NCBI GenBank assembly: GCA_945861085.1 | Contig: OX244046.1 | Location: 3,596,001 to 3,660,000, forward strand | Length of the DNA stretch: 64,000 bases | From: Clostridioides difficile_D | GTDB taxonomy: Bacteria; Bacillota; Clostridia; Peptostreptococcales; Peptostreptococcaceae | Direction of reading: 5' to 3' | In this document: positions 43,946-52,182 of the stretch, one piece after another | Layout: every line of letters begins with the position of its first letter | Position numbering within the stretch: position 1 is the stretch's first letter | Made by a program: the position numbers and the translations under genes | The notes under the pieces: model-generated | What the model saw: the letters and a program-made list of their open reading frames with translations, nothing else | Told to the model about the DNA's origin: nothing | The model's database searches: none

Positions 43946-45000
43946 TACTTATTCAGCTTCTTGCTACCTAACTTCATGTGGAACTTAGTATCTTTTGGAA
44001 TACTTGGGTCTATTCCTCTTAATATAGGTATTTCTCCACATATCAATTGTATAGGTACTATGAAGTTAAATGTTTGATAGTAAGGATTATCTGTAACATC
44101 TATTTTTAAGTTTTTATCATCTTCCATGACATCTCTACCTATAGCAAATACATTTTCTGTCCAACCAGAAAGTACTTCAACCATCTTAGTTACTCTAGGC
44201 TCTTTTCCTGTATCTAGTATAAATATAGTAGAATCACTATTTATAGCATTATATATACCATGTATAAACTCTTCAAATTCATACCCAGTTACAGGTATTC
44301 TCATTGTTTCTAATAACTTTAATGCTGCTTCTAATGTATCCCCATATATTTCAGAATGACCTATTATTCTTATTTCTTTAGAATTAACTAACTTTTCTTT
44401 GTTTCTTTGAATCCATTGTTTAGATAACTTATACACTGCTTCAAATCTATCAATTGCATCTAATATCTTATTTATTTCCTCATTATACTTTTCACTAGAT
44501 ATTGAACCTTTTTCTCTCGCTATTTGAAGACCTAATAACATTAAGTTTAACTTTGTACAATAATATCCTTTTGTTTTAGCTCCAGATTTTTCTTCTCCAC
44601 AATTTACTGTTAATATATAGTCAGAAATCTCATCTATTAGAGCATTTTTGCATCCTGCCATAGATGCTATTTTACAACCTTTGTCTTCAGCTAATTTCAT
44701 AGCATTGTATGTAGAATAACTACTTCCACCTTGAGATATTCCTACTACTAAAGTATTTTCATTATCAAACTTAAATGTATCTTCAGTTATCATAAATGGA
44801 TACATTTCTACAACATCTACATCTAATAAATTCTGTAAATAAGGTTGCACTTGTACTCCTGAGTGATAACTAGTACCTGAGCCTGTTATTATAATCTTCT
44901 TTATATCTTCTTTCTTAACCTCATTAAATAAGTTATCTGCATTAAATATCATTTCTTTCATTCTAACTGGTGTTTCTAAAATATAATCTTGTATTCTCAT
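43945..45000 (-). CDS. SIS-domain sugar-phosphate enzyme (FrlB/AgaS-like)
   Basis: 351 residues with two SIS domains: IITGSGTSYHSGVQVQPYL and VVGISQGGSSYSTYNAMKLAE in the first, IRIIGHSEIYGDTLEAALKLLE and EFEEFIHGIYNA in the second. It resembles fructosamine-6-phosphate deglycases and AgaS-type isomerases. As the last gene of the mannose-family PTS operon it most likely processes the imported phosphorylated amino sugar or Amadori compound (inference). Confidence 0.82.
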   Translation of the reverse strand: MRIQDYILETPVRMKEMIFNADNLFNEVKKEDIKKIIITGSGTSYHSGVQVQPYLQNLLDVDVVEMYPFMITEDTFKFDNENTLVVGISQGGSSYSTYNAMKLAEDKGCKIASMAGCKNALIDEISDYILTVNCGEEKSGAKTKGYYCTKLNLMLLGLQIAREKGSISSEKYNEEINKILDAIDRFEAVYKLSKQWIQRNKEKLVNSKEIRIIGHSEIYGDTLEAALKLLETMRIPVTGYEFEEFIHGIYNAINSDSTIFILDTGKEPRVTKMVEVLSGWTENVFAIGRDVMEDDKNLKIDVTDNPYYQTFNFIVPIQLICGEIPILRGIDPSIPKDTKFHMKLGSKKLNK

Positions 45001-45048
45001 TTTGTATGCCTTCCTTATCTATATATTCAATAAATTATAATTTAGTTT

Positions 45049-45849
45049 CTATAACAGACCTATAGCATGTAAAACAATTCCACCTACTATAATCATTATA
45101 GTTAGTTTTGTTACACTTACCTTTCTCTTTAACATGTAATATATTACAAATGCAAAACTTAAAGGTAGCATATTCGGTATTATTTTATCTAATATATCTT
45201 GTAAAACTACTTCTGCACCATTTAAGTTGAATTTTAGAGGAGTAGTTATACTTAACATCGTTGCAACCATTCCTCCTACAACAAATAAACCAACAGTTGT
45301 AGCCATAGACATTATTTTCTCCATAAGACCTTCTCTTTGTATTCTTTCAAGAGAATTTACTCCGACTTGATACCCATATTTAAGTCCAAATATTCTAAGA
45401 GCAAATGCTGGTATATTGTATAGTAGTAAGAATAATAGTGGACCAAATATATTACCTTCTTTTGCAAGTGATATTCCCACTCCAGCAGCTATAATTCTAA
45501 ATGTTCCCCAAAATAGTGAATCACCAATTCCCGCAAGAGGTCCCATAAGAGCTGTTTTAACAGCACTTATTGAACTCTCATCAAATTCTGGATTATTAGC
45601 ATTTTCTTCTTCCATAGCTGCTGTTATACCTAATATTGTAGGAACTGCTACTGTTGTTGTATTAAAAAGCTCCAAATGTCTTTCTATTGCTTTTGCTTGA
45701 TTTTCTTTATTATTATATAACTTCTTTATTGCAGGCAACATTGAATAACAGTAACCTAAGTTTTGCATTCTTTCATAATTAAATGCACCTTGAAGAGCAA
45801 ATGAGCGCCAAAACATACTTCTTAATTCTTTTTTTGTTAGTTTATTCAA
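45049..45849 (-). CDS. PTS mannose-family transporter subunit IID
   Basis: I prefer the TTG at 45849 (MNKLTKKELRSMFWRSF), ten bases after GGAG; a TTG at 45855 is also possible. 266 residues; IID hallmarks RSFALQGAFNYERMQNLG and MGPLAGIGDSLFWGT and a C-terminal membrane segment. It overlaps the IIC stop slightly, indicating coupled translation. Forms the membrane complex with IIC. Confidence 0.93.
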   Translation of the reverse strand: MNKLTKKELRSMFWRSFALQGAFNYERMQNLGYCYSMLPAIKKLYNNKENQAKAIERHLELFNTTTVAVPTILGITAAMEEENANNPEFDESSISAVKTALMGPLAGIGDSLFWGTFRIIAAGVGISLAKEGNIFGPLLFLLLYNIPAFALRIFGLKYGYQVGVNSLERIQREGLMEKIMSMATTVGLFVVGGMVATMLSITTPLKFNLNGAEVVLQDILDKIIPNMLPLSFAFVIYYMLKRKVSVTKLTIMIIVGGIVLHAIGLL

Positions 45850-46633
45850 AGTCAATCTCTCCTTCCGTTAAAGTGCTGATTGCTAATTGAGGATTTTGAT
45901 TATTTTCTTTGTTATTGATATAAAAGTTCAATACAACTGCTACACATACTCCAAATAGAGCTATAGCAGTGATATCTAAACCACCATAAGATGCTAACAG
46001 GAATCCTATAAAGAAAAATACAGACATTTTTTTTGAAAGTAACATATCCATAAGTAATGCAAATCCTACTGCTGGTAACAATGTCCCTGCAACACCCAAT
46101 CCATCTAATATAACTTTAGGTATTGCATTTATTAATGTTGTAACTTTATCAGCACCAACCATAATTGCTAAAAATGTTGGAACTGATGTACTTAAAAAGA
46201 ATAATACTACTGGTAACCACATCATTATGGTAACCTTCTTAAAATCAGCCTGTTTAGCATAGAAAACTGCCTTTTGAGAAAAATATGAGTTTACTATTCT
46301 AACTAATACTCCAAGAGATTGTGCTAAGACTGCTACTGGCACTGCTACAGCTAAAGCAACTTCTGCGCCATTTCCTGATAATATAGCAAAAGCTGTACCT
46401 AATACACCACCTGTTACTACATCTGGAGGAGTAGCTGCACCTATTCCTGCAATTCCCATCCAAATTAATTCAAGTTGTGCACCAATCATAATTCCTGACT
46501 TTATATCTCCTAGAACTAATCCTACTAACATACCTGTAACTATTGGTCTATCAAACATAGATTGACCAAATATACGTCCATCTAATATACCAAATCCAGC
46601 TATAATAGCTAACATAATAGCTTGTACTAACAT
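45842..46633 (-). CDS. PTS mannose-family transporter subunit IIC
   Basis: 263 residues, polytopic: GFGILDGRIFGQSMFDRPIVTG, LVLGDIKSGIMIGAQLELIWMG (split motifs GDIKSGIMIGAQLELIWMG) and AVPVAVLAQSLGVLVR, typical IIC-Man/Sor. The short hydrophilic C-terminus ends in LTEGEIDFE. Confidence 0.94.
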   Translation of the reverse strand: MLVQAIMLAIIAGFGILDGRIFGQSMFDRPIVTGMLVGLVLGDIKSGIMIGAQLELIWMGIAGIGAATPPDVVTGGVLGTAFAILSGNGAEVALAVAVPVAVLAQSLGVLVRIVNSYFSQKAVFYAKQADFKKVTIMMWLPVVLFFLSTSVPTFLAIMVGADKVTTLINAIPKVILDGLGVAGTLLPAVGFALLMDMLLSKKMSVFFFIGFLLASYGGLDITAIALFGVCVAVVLNFYINNKENNQNPQLAISTLTEGEIDFE

Positions 46634-46672
46634 AGTGAACCTCCACCTTAACTTAGTTTAAATTTACATTAA

Positions 46673-47095
46673 TTACATCACATTCTTAATTTTATTTTGA
46701 TTTTCTAATAATTCATTTACATAAACAATTCCATTTTTTGCTTCCTCTAAACTTAATTTAGCTAGTAGTTTTGTATCTTCCTCAGCTAATAAAAGAGTAG
46801 ATAAAAGCATTGGTAAATTTACCCCTGTCAATAGCTCAAATTTAACCCCTTGTAAAAGTAAATTTGTACATATATTTGCTACACTTCCACCAAATACATC
46901 TGTTAATACAACAAATTCTTCACTATCTTTGTTATTTAATAATATGCTTCTAATCTCTTTCTCAGCATCATCTGCCGATTTATCCTTTGTCATACAAAAG
47001 TACTCAACATTATTTAATGAACCAATTATTAATTTACTTGTATCAACAAGCTCTCTAGACAATTCTCCATGTGTTGCAATTAAAAATTTTTTCAT
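46673..47095 (-). CDS. PTS mannose-family subunit IIA
   Basis: 140 residues, cytoplasmic. His9 in LIATHGELSREL is the phosphorylated residue, followed by VLTDVFGGSVANICTNLLL. It takes phosphate from HPr and passes it to IIB. Confidence 0.93.
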   Translation of the reverse strand: MKKFLIATHGELSRELVDTSKLIIGSLNNVEYFCMTKDKSADDAEKEIRSILLNNKDSEEFVVLTDVFGGSVANICTNLLLQGVKFELLTGVNLPMLLSTLLLAEEDTKLLAKLSLEEAKNGIVYVNELLENQNKIKNVM

Positions 47096-47110
47096 TTTCT
47101 TTCTCCTAAA

Positions 47111-47590
47111 TTATTTTATTAAGTCTGATAGTTGCTTCTTTTTGTCTCTAGGCAACATTCTAAATTCTATATCAATACCTAAGTCACTTATTTCTTTAAA
47201 GTTATTTATATCATTATCATCAACAGCCACTAAATCTGTAAGTTTCTTCTTTCCTTCTTCATATCTTAATCCCCCTACATTTATTTCTTTTAATACTCCT
47301 CCTGAGTTTTTAGCTACAGCTAAAGCGTCTTTAGTATTTTTAACTAATACTAATACATTGCTTTTCTTTGAAGAAGCAAACTTTTCTACTATTTCTCCAG
47401 ATTCCTCTACCCCCCTTATATATAAAGTTACATTACTAGGTTTAGCTAAATTTAATGACAAGACTTTCATTTGGTCATTTTTTACTTCATCATTTGCAAC
47501 TAGTATTACATTTATACCTAGTGATGTTGCCCATCCATACGCTACCTGACCATGTATTAATCTGTCATCAATTCTCATTAAAGATACCAT
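47111..47590 (-). CDS. PTS mannose-family subunit IIB
   Basis: 159 residues with the start at ATG 47590 (MVSLMRIDDRLIHGQVAYGW). His13 in RLIHGQV is the phosphoacceptor. Family members begin with just this block. An upstream in-frame ATG at 47608 is part of the ribosome-site stretch ATGGAGG. First gene of the operon, 40-50 bases downstream of a sigma-54 promoter. Confidence 0.92.
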   Translation of the reverse strand: MVSLMRIDDRLIHGQVAYGWATSLGINVILVANDEVKNDQMKVLSLNLAKPSNVTLYIRGVEESGEIVEKFASSKKSNVLVLVKNTKDALAVAKNSGGVLKEINVGGLRYEEGKKKLTDLVAVDDNDINNFKEISDLGIDIEFRMLPRDKKKQLSDLIK

Positions 47591-47642
47591 CTTCCTCAAA
47601 TCCTCCATAATATATAAAAATTTTTATTCTCTCATTTATAAA

Positions 47643-47677
47643 AGCAAAAAGTATGCCAAATAGCGGCATACTTTTTT
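47643..47677 (-). promoter_or_regulatory. sigma-54 promoter of the PTS operon, overlapping the terminator of the activator gene
   Basis: Minus strand TTGGCATACTTTTTGC (47644-47659) has a proper -24/-12 layout and matches the prd promoters in the TTGGCAT...TTGCTT frame. The same bases form the 3' arm and T-run of the hairpin AAAAAAGTATGCC-loop-GGCATACTTTTT that ends the upstream activator gene. Confidence 0.8.
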
Positions 47678-47710
47678 AAATTTCATTCATTTATTTTATA
47701 ATCTTGTATT

Positions 47711-50461
47711 TTACTGTGGTAGACCATAGATAATATTATAGATGTACCCTATTTCTGAAATTGGTATTTGCACACTATAACTCTTTTCTAGCACACTAAA
47801 TGCATTTTTTATTAATTTAACTTCACTATGATGGTTTCTAATTAGCAAATTCATATCAGTATATTCTTCAATTTCAGCTTTTCTAACTAATCTTTCAATC
47901 ATGCAACTTAAGTGAACATATAAAGCAATCTTTTTATCATTTGGAAGCTTTTTCTTTTGAATACTTTCTATAACATTGATTCCCTCTTCTATTCTCTCTA
48001 TTATCTTTTTCGAATCTAAAATAGTCAGACTATCTATTACTCTAATCAATGAAAAGTTCTTTACAATAGAATCATTTATGTTCTTTATTTTTTCATTTTC
48101 TACTACTTTACTAAATATCCTAAAGACATCATCTTCTCCTTTTCCTGATATTATATCCTCTAACAGTATAAAATCCACTCCATTTACATTTGGATTGGCA
48201 GTTCCTACTATAGCTAGTACATCATACATTTCAAAAATTGGGTCTTTATCTCCCATAGAAACAAGACTATCATAATCATAAGGTATTATTTTAACATCAA
48301 CTATTCCAATTAAACTTTCTGAAAGTAGATGTTGGATTTTTATAGCAGTACCTATCCCTGTAAAACAAGATGATACTATAGCATATTCTTTATTTTTTTG
48401 AGGATAATACAATTGTATATTGGGTTTAATTTCTTCATCCATAATTTCTGCAATCTCTTCAATGTTTTTACCTTGCATTAATAAATTTCCTACTTCTAGT
48501 GCAGAAATAGTGGATATTTGGTCTATAAATAACATTGGGCTATTTATCTTATTCTTTAAATCTCCGTATATAAGATTAAGAGAGCCCATATCAAATAACA
48601 CAATTAAACCATTTTTTATCCTATACCCGTCTAGGTATCTAGACATTTGTTTTGATACATCAGCAATGGTAGAATTTATAGGCATATCAATAGCTGTAAA
48701 TACATTTTTACCTAAGATACGATTACATACATTCGCCATACTACTGGCAGTAGCATATCCATGTGCTACAATAATCGCATTAACTTGATTAAATTTCATT
48801 CTTATAATTGTTGACTTGACAAATATAATCATTATAATTATATCTACATTATTAAGATACATATCCAATCTATTAGTTATTAATGTTGATACTTTATTTA
48901 CTATAGAGTATTCTTTATAATTTTCTTTTCTTAAATATATTAGTAATTTACTTTCTAAAGTTTTATACTCATCAGATAATTGATAAGACTCCTCCTTCAA
49001 ATAAAGATAAGACGAAAATGCTAACACATTATTCCCATCGTATTTTATATTGTTATTAACTTCCAAGTTTCTAAATATGTCCTGCATTATTGATATTATA
49101 AGTTCCATAAGTACGTTATTATTTTCATCATTATTTGAAAAAACTAAATTGTCCATTAATCTAATTATTAAATTAGAACTCTTTTTGCTAAATAGCTCTT
49201 TTGTTATTTCATTTTTTTCTAGTCTATCAAAGTAATCTAAACATTTTATGATACTTTGATATATTATATTTCTTTTATTTCCTCCATTTGATATCTCAAG
49301 ACTAAATTGTTTAGGAGAAAATACAATGCTTTTGCTACTTTGGAATTGAAATATATCTATATTTTCTATATAAATATTTCTAGGAAGGTCTTGGAGAGTA
49401 ACAAAAATATTTCCATTTCTTCTTTGATTTTTTGCATATGCTCGTCCACATGCATATTTTATTACATTTTTACATTCACCTATATTCCCCTTGAATTTTA
49501 TCTTTAAAATCGTATTTAATGTAATTTGAGTTATCTCTATAGGCAAACCAAGCACCTTACTCTCCTCATATATAAAATGTTCTACAATTTTCCTTTTTTC
49601 AATAGTTCCTCTTTCTTCTATATTAGGAACATAAATATTTATAGGTATTCTTCTTAAAAAAGTTTGCAAAAACTCAGATAAGCTTTCTGTTGTAGCAAAT
49701 ACTAATCTTACTCTAGCTCTTCTAATTACTCCATTCTCTCCAATTCTAGAAAATGTACCTGTATCCATAAATGTAAATAACTTTTCTTGACCTTCACTAT
49801 TTAATCTATGTACCTCATCTAAAAATAAAACACCACCATCAGATTGCTCTATTAGTCCTGCTCTAGATTCATTTGCTCCAGTATAAGCTCCTTTCACATA
49901 TCCAAACAATATACTGGATAATAACTCCAAATTATTATAATACTGTGCACAGTTTAGCACATTATATGGAGCATTTTTTTCTAATACATTACTACTTACA
50001 CTATATTTATATATTATCTTAGCTAAAAAAGTCTTTCCTACTCCACTTTCACCTGTCAGCATTATCGTAAGCCCACCATTTGGATAGAGTACAGCAGTTT
50101 TTATTTGTTCTATTACCTCTTTTAAGCTATTATCATGCCCTATAATACTATTAAACACAATCTCTTGCTTTAATAATTTGCACTCATTATTAAGTTCATC
50201 TACATTTTCATAAATACTTTTTTTTGTGGGACCTATTACATCATTTATCTTACTTTTAGGTAAAAAAATAACAGGTCTACTGTTTATCTTTATAAGATTA
50301 TCAGACTTTACTAAGTCATTTAATAATCTACTTGATTGAGTTCTACTTAAATTAAACTTTTTTACTATATCTTCTGTTACTACTCCACTCTGTTTTTTAA
50401 GTTCATCAAAATTGTTAAATAATACACACTCATTTACAAAGCTTAAAATTTCATCCCTCAT
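47711..50461 (-). CDS. LevR-like PTS-regulated sigma-54 activator
   Basis: 916 residues from ATG 50461 (GGAGG upstream). Order: N-terminal winged helix (about 1-70), AAA+ domain with GESGVGKTFLAK and the sigma-54 loop GAYTGA (Tyr for Phe, seen in this family) and FLDEVHRL, PRD1 (about 440-540), an EIIA-Man-like domain (VNAIIVAHGYATASSM, about 560-690), an EIIB-Gat-like domain (IVSSCFTGIGTA) and PRD2 to the end. LevR/MtlR-type proteins read PTS phosphorylation state and activate the neighbouring mannose-family PTS operon. Clear match in context. Confidence 0.93.
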   Translation of the reverse strand: MRDEILSFVNECVLFNNFDELKKQSGVVTEDIVKKFNLSRTQSSRLLNDLVKSDNLIKINSRPVIFLPKSKINDVIGPTKKSIYENVDELNNECKLLKQEIVFNSIIGHDNSLKEVIEQIKTAVLYPNGGLTIMLTGESGVGKTFLAKIIYKYSVSSNVLEKNAPYNVLNCAQYYNNLELLSSILFGYVKGAYTGANESRAGLIEQSDGGVLFLDEVHRLNSEGQEKLFTFMDTGTFSRIGENGVIRRARVRLVFATTESLSEFLQTFLRRIPINIYVPNIEERGTIEKRKIVEHFIYEESKVLGLPIEITQITLNTILKIKFKGNIGECKNVIKYACGRAYAKNQRRNGNIFVTLQDLPRNIYIENIDIFQFQSSKSIVFSPKQFSLEISNGGNKRNIIYQSIIKCLDYFDRLEKNEITKELFSKKSSNLIIRLMDNLVFSNNDENNNVLMELIISIMQDIFRNLEVNNNIKYDGNNVLAFSSYLYLKEESYQLSDEYKTLESKLLIYLRKENYKEYSIVNKVSTLITNRLDMYLNNVDIIIMIIFVKSTIIRMKFNQVNAIIVAHGYATASSMANVCNRILGKNVFTAIDMPINSTIADVSKQMSRYLDGYRIKNGLIVLFDMGSLNLIYGDLKNKINSPMLFIDQISTISALEVGNLLMQGKNIEEIAEIMDEEIKPNIQLYYPQKNKEYAIVSSCFTGIGTAIKIQHLLSESLIGIVDVKIIPYDYDSLVSMGDKDPIFEMYDVLAIVGTANPNVNGVDFILLEDIISGKGEDDVFRIFSKVVENEKIKNINDSIVKNFSLIRVIDSLTILDSKKIIERIEEGINVIESIQKKKLPNDKKIALYVHLSCMIERLVRKAEIEEYTDMNLLIRNHHSEVKLIKNAFSVLEKSYSVQIPISEIGYIYNIIYGLPQ

Positions 50462-50780
50462 GTTCAACCTCCAATATAAATATTAATAATACTATAATAG
50501 TAGTATATCATTTGTATATTTATGAAAAAGCAAATTATATTCCTATCTTAACTCTCTTTTATTAAGTTCTAAAATCAAACTTTTTATAAGTATAAAATCT
50601 AGATTTTTAGCATAATCTCAAAGTACTTATCCTACTATATATTTGATATGGAACCTATATAAGAATATATTTATTATATTTATCATAACCAAAAGTAAAA
50701 TACTATAGATATTTTTAAAACTTATAGCGAAGAAAATATTTGTAAATTTTATTATCTCATGAATATTATTTCAAATTTAA

Positions 50781-50827
50781 AAAGGCTATAGGTGAATTTA
50801 TTTTTGCATAAATCTACCTATAGCCTT
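50781..50827 (-). terminator. Hairpin terminator; rest of 50462-51055 without a gene
   Basis: AAGGCTATAGGT / ACCTATAGCCTT stem; minus-strand tail CCTTTTTAAATTTG. Lies 230 bases beyond the proC stop and before the levR-like promoter region. Otherwise AT-rich with no gene. Confidence 0.7.
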
Positions 50828-51055
50828 ACAATGATACTTATAAACTTTATTTTTCACAATAGTACATTTCAAATATAGTTAAAAATATATCTATTTAGTT
50901 ATTAACATTTAAGTAATAAATCTAACTCAATCATTAAATTCCTTCTATAACAAATTACTCTTCATTTTCTTTTACCTCATATATTCCTTTGTGAATATAA
51001 GTAAATACTAAAAAAGTAATTCAAGAAACCATATAATAAACCTCATTTATATCTG

Positions 51056-51859
51056 TTATTTACTCATATCTTTAGATTTATCTATACAAGCAACAATAGA
51101 TTTTATAACTGCTGCTCTAAAGCCTTCCTCTTCTAATACCTTAACTGCTTCTATAGTAGTTCCTGCTGGAGAACAAACCATATCTTTTAATTCACCTGGA
51201 TGTTTTCCAGTTTCAAGAACCATCTTAGCTGACCCCATTACTGCTTGAGATGCAAATTTATAAGCTTGCTGTCTTGGCATACCAGCTAGTACTGCTGCAT
51301 CTGCCATAGCTTCTATAAACATAAATACATATGCAGGAGAAGAACCACTAATACCTGTAACTGTATCCATTAAATATTCTGATACTACTTCCGCCTCACC
51401 AAAAGATTCAAACAGAGCTTTAATCATATTTAACTCTTCATCAGTTACATTACTATTTTTACAAAGAGCTGACATTCCTTCACCAACAAGGGCTGGAGTA
51501 TTAGGCATTACTCTTACTATTTTTTTATCTGAACCTATAAAACTTTCAAGGCTTTCTATAGTTTTACCTGCTGCTATTGATACTATTATTTTATTTGTAT
51601 CTATCAATCCTTTAAGTGGTGTTAAAGCCTTTTCACATATATTAGGTTTAAGTGCTACTATTACCACATCAGAGTTTGTAACAGCTACTTTTGAATCAGT
51701 TGTAGTATTTACTCCAAATTCTTCTTTTACTTTATCTAAAGCAACTTGACTTAAGTCTGATACAGTTATATCTTCTGCCTTTACTAATCCTGATTGTACT
51801 ATACCACCTATCATTGCACTTCCCATATTTCCTGAACCAATAAATCCTAAAGTTTTCAT
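51056..51859 (-). CDS. proC: Pyrroline-5-carboxylate reductase
   Basis: 267 residues. Rossmann start LGFIGSGNMGSAMIGGIV, the catalytic region SGSSPAYVFMFIEAMADAAV and CSPAGTTIEAVKVLEEEGFRAAV. Reduces 1-pyrroline-5-carboxylate to L-proline. It follows the hydroxyproline dehydratase genes, whose product is exactly P5C, so it completes hydroxyproline-to-proline conversion. A terminator-like hairpin lies between hypD and proC. Confidence 0.95.
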   Translation of the reverse strand: MKTLGFIGSGNMGSAMIGGIVQSGLVKAEDITVSDLSQVALDKVKEEFGVNTTTDSKVAVTNSDVVIVALKPNICEKALTPLKGLIDTNKIIVSIAAGKTIESLESFIGSDKKIVRVMPNTPALVGEGMSALCKNSNVTDEELNMIKALFESFGEAEVVSEYLMDTVTGISGSSPAYVFMFIEAMADAAVLAGMPRQQAYKFASQAVMGSAKMVLETGKHPGELKDMVCSPAGTTIEAVKVLEEEGFRAAVIKSIVACIDKSKDMSK

Positions 51860-52052
51860 ATCAAATCTCCTTTTTTCTATTAGTTTTATTTTAAAGTAGC
51901 TAAATTGACTTTATTTTAACTGCTTAAAATTATCTTATTTTTATAAAATATAACCTTATTATAATTATAATAAATTATTTTTTGTATGTATTACTTACTA
52001 ATATATGTATGAATTATTAAATATAAATTTAACGATTTTTTCATTAAACTTA

Positions 52053-52086
52053 ATGAGCTAACTTCCTATTTAGAAAGTTAGCTCAT
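52053..52086 (-). terminator. Terminator between hypD and proC
   Basis: ATGAGCTAACTT / AAGTTAGCTCAT stem 97 bases after the hypD stop. The T-tract is weak, so read-through into proC is possible. The rest of the 324-base gap shows no gene. Confidence 0.6.
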
Positions 52087-52182
52087 AATTAATCTAAAAT
52101 TTTTAAAATGGAATCTAACCATCTATACTCTATTATATCAGTTACGTTTTTACATAGTAAGAAGTTTTGTTTACAAACAATC

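Noticed and set aside
46929..47549. 206-codon plus-strand ORF opposite the PTS IIA/IIB genes
   Set aside because: Antisense shadow: Ser/Phe-rich translation, and both PTS genes on the minus strand have complete family motifs.
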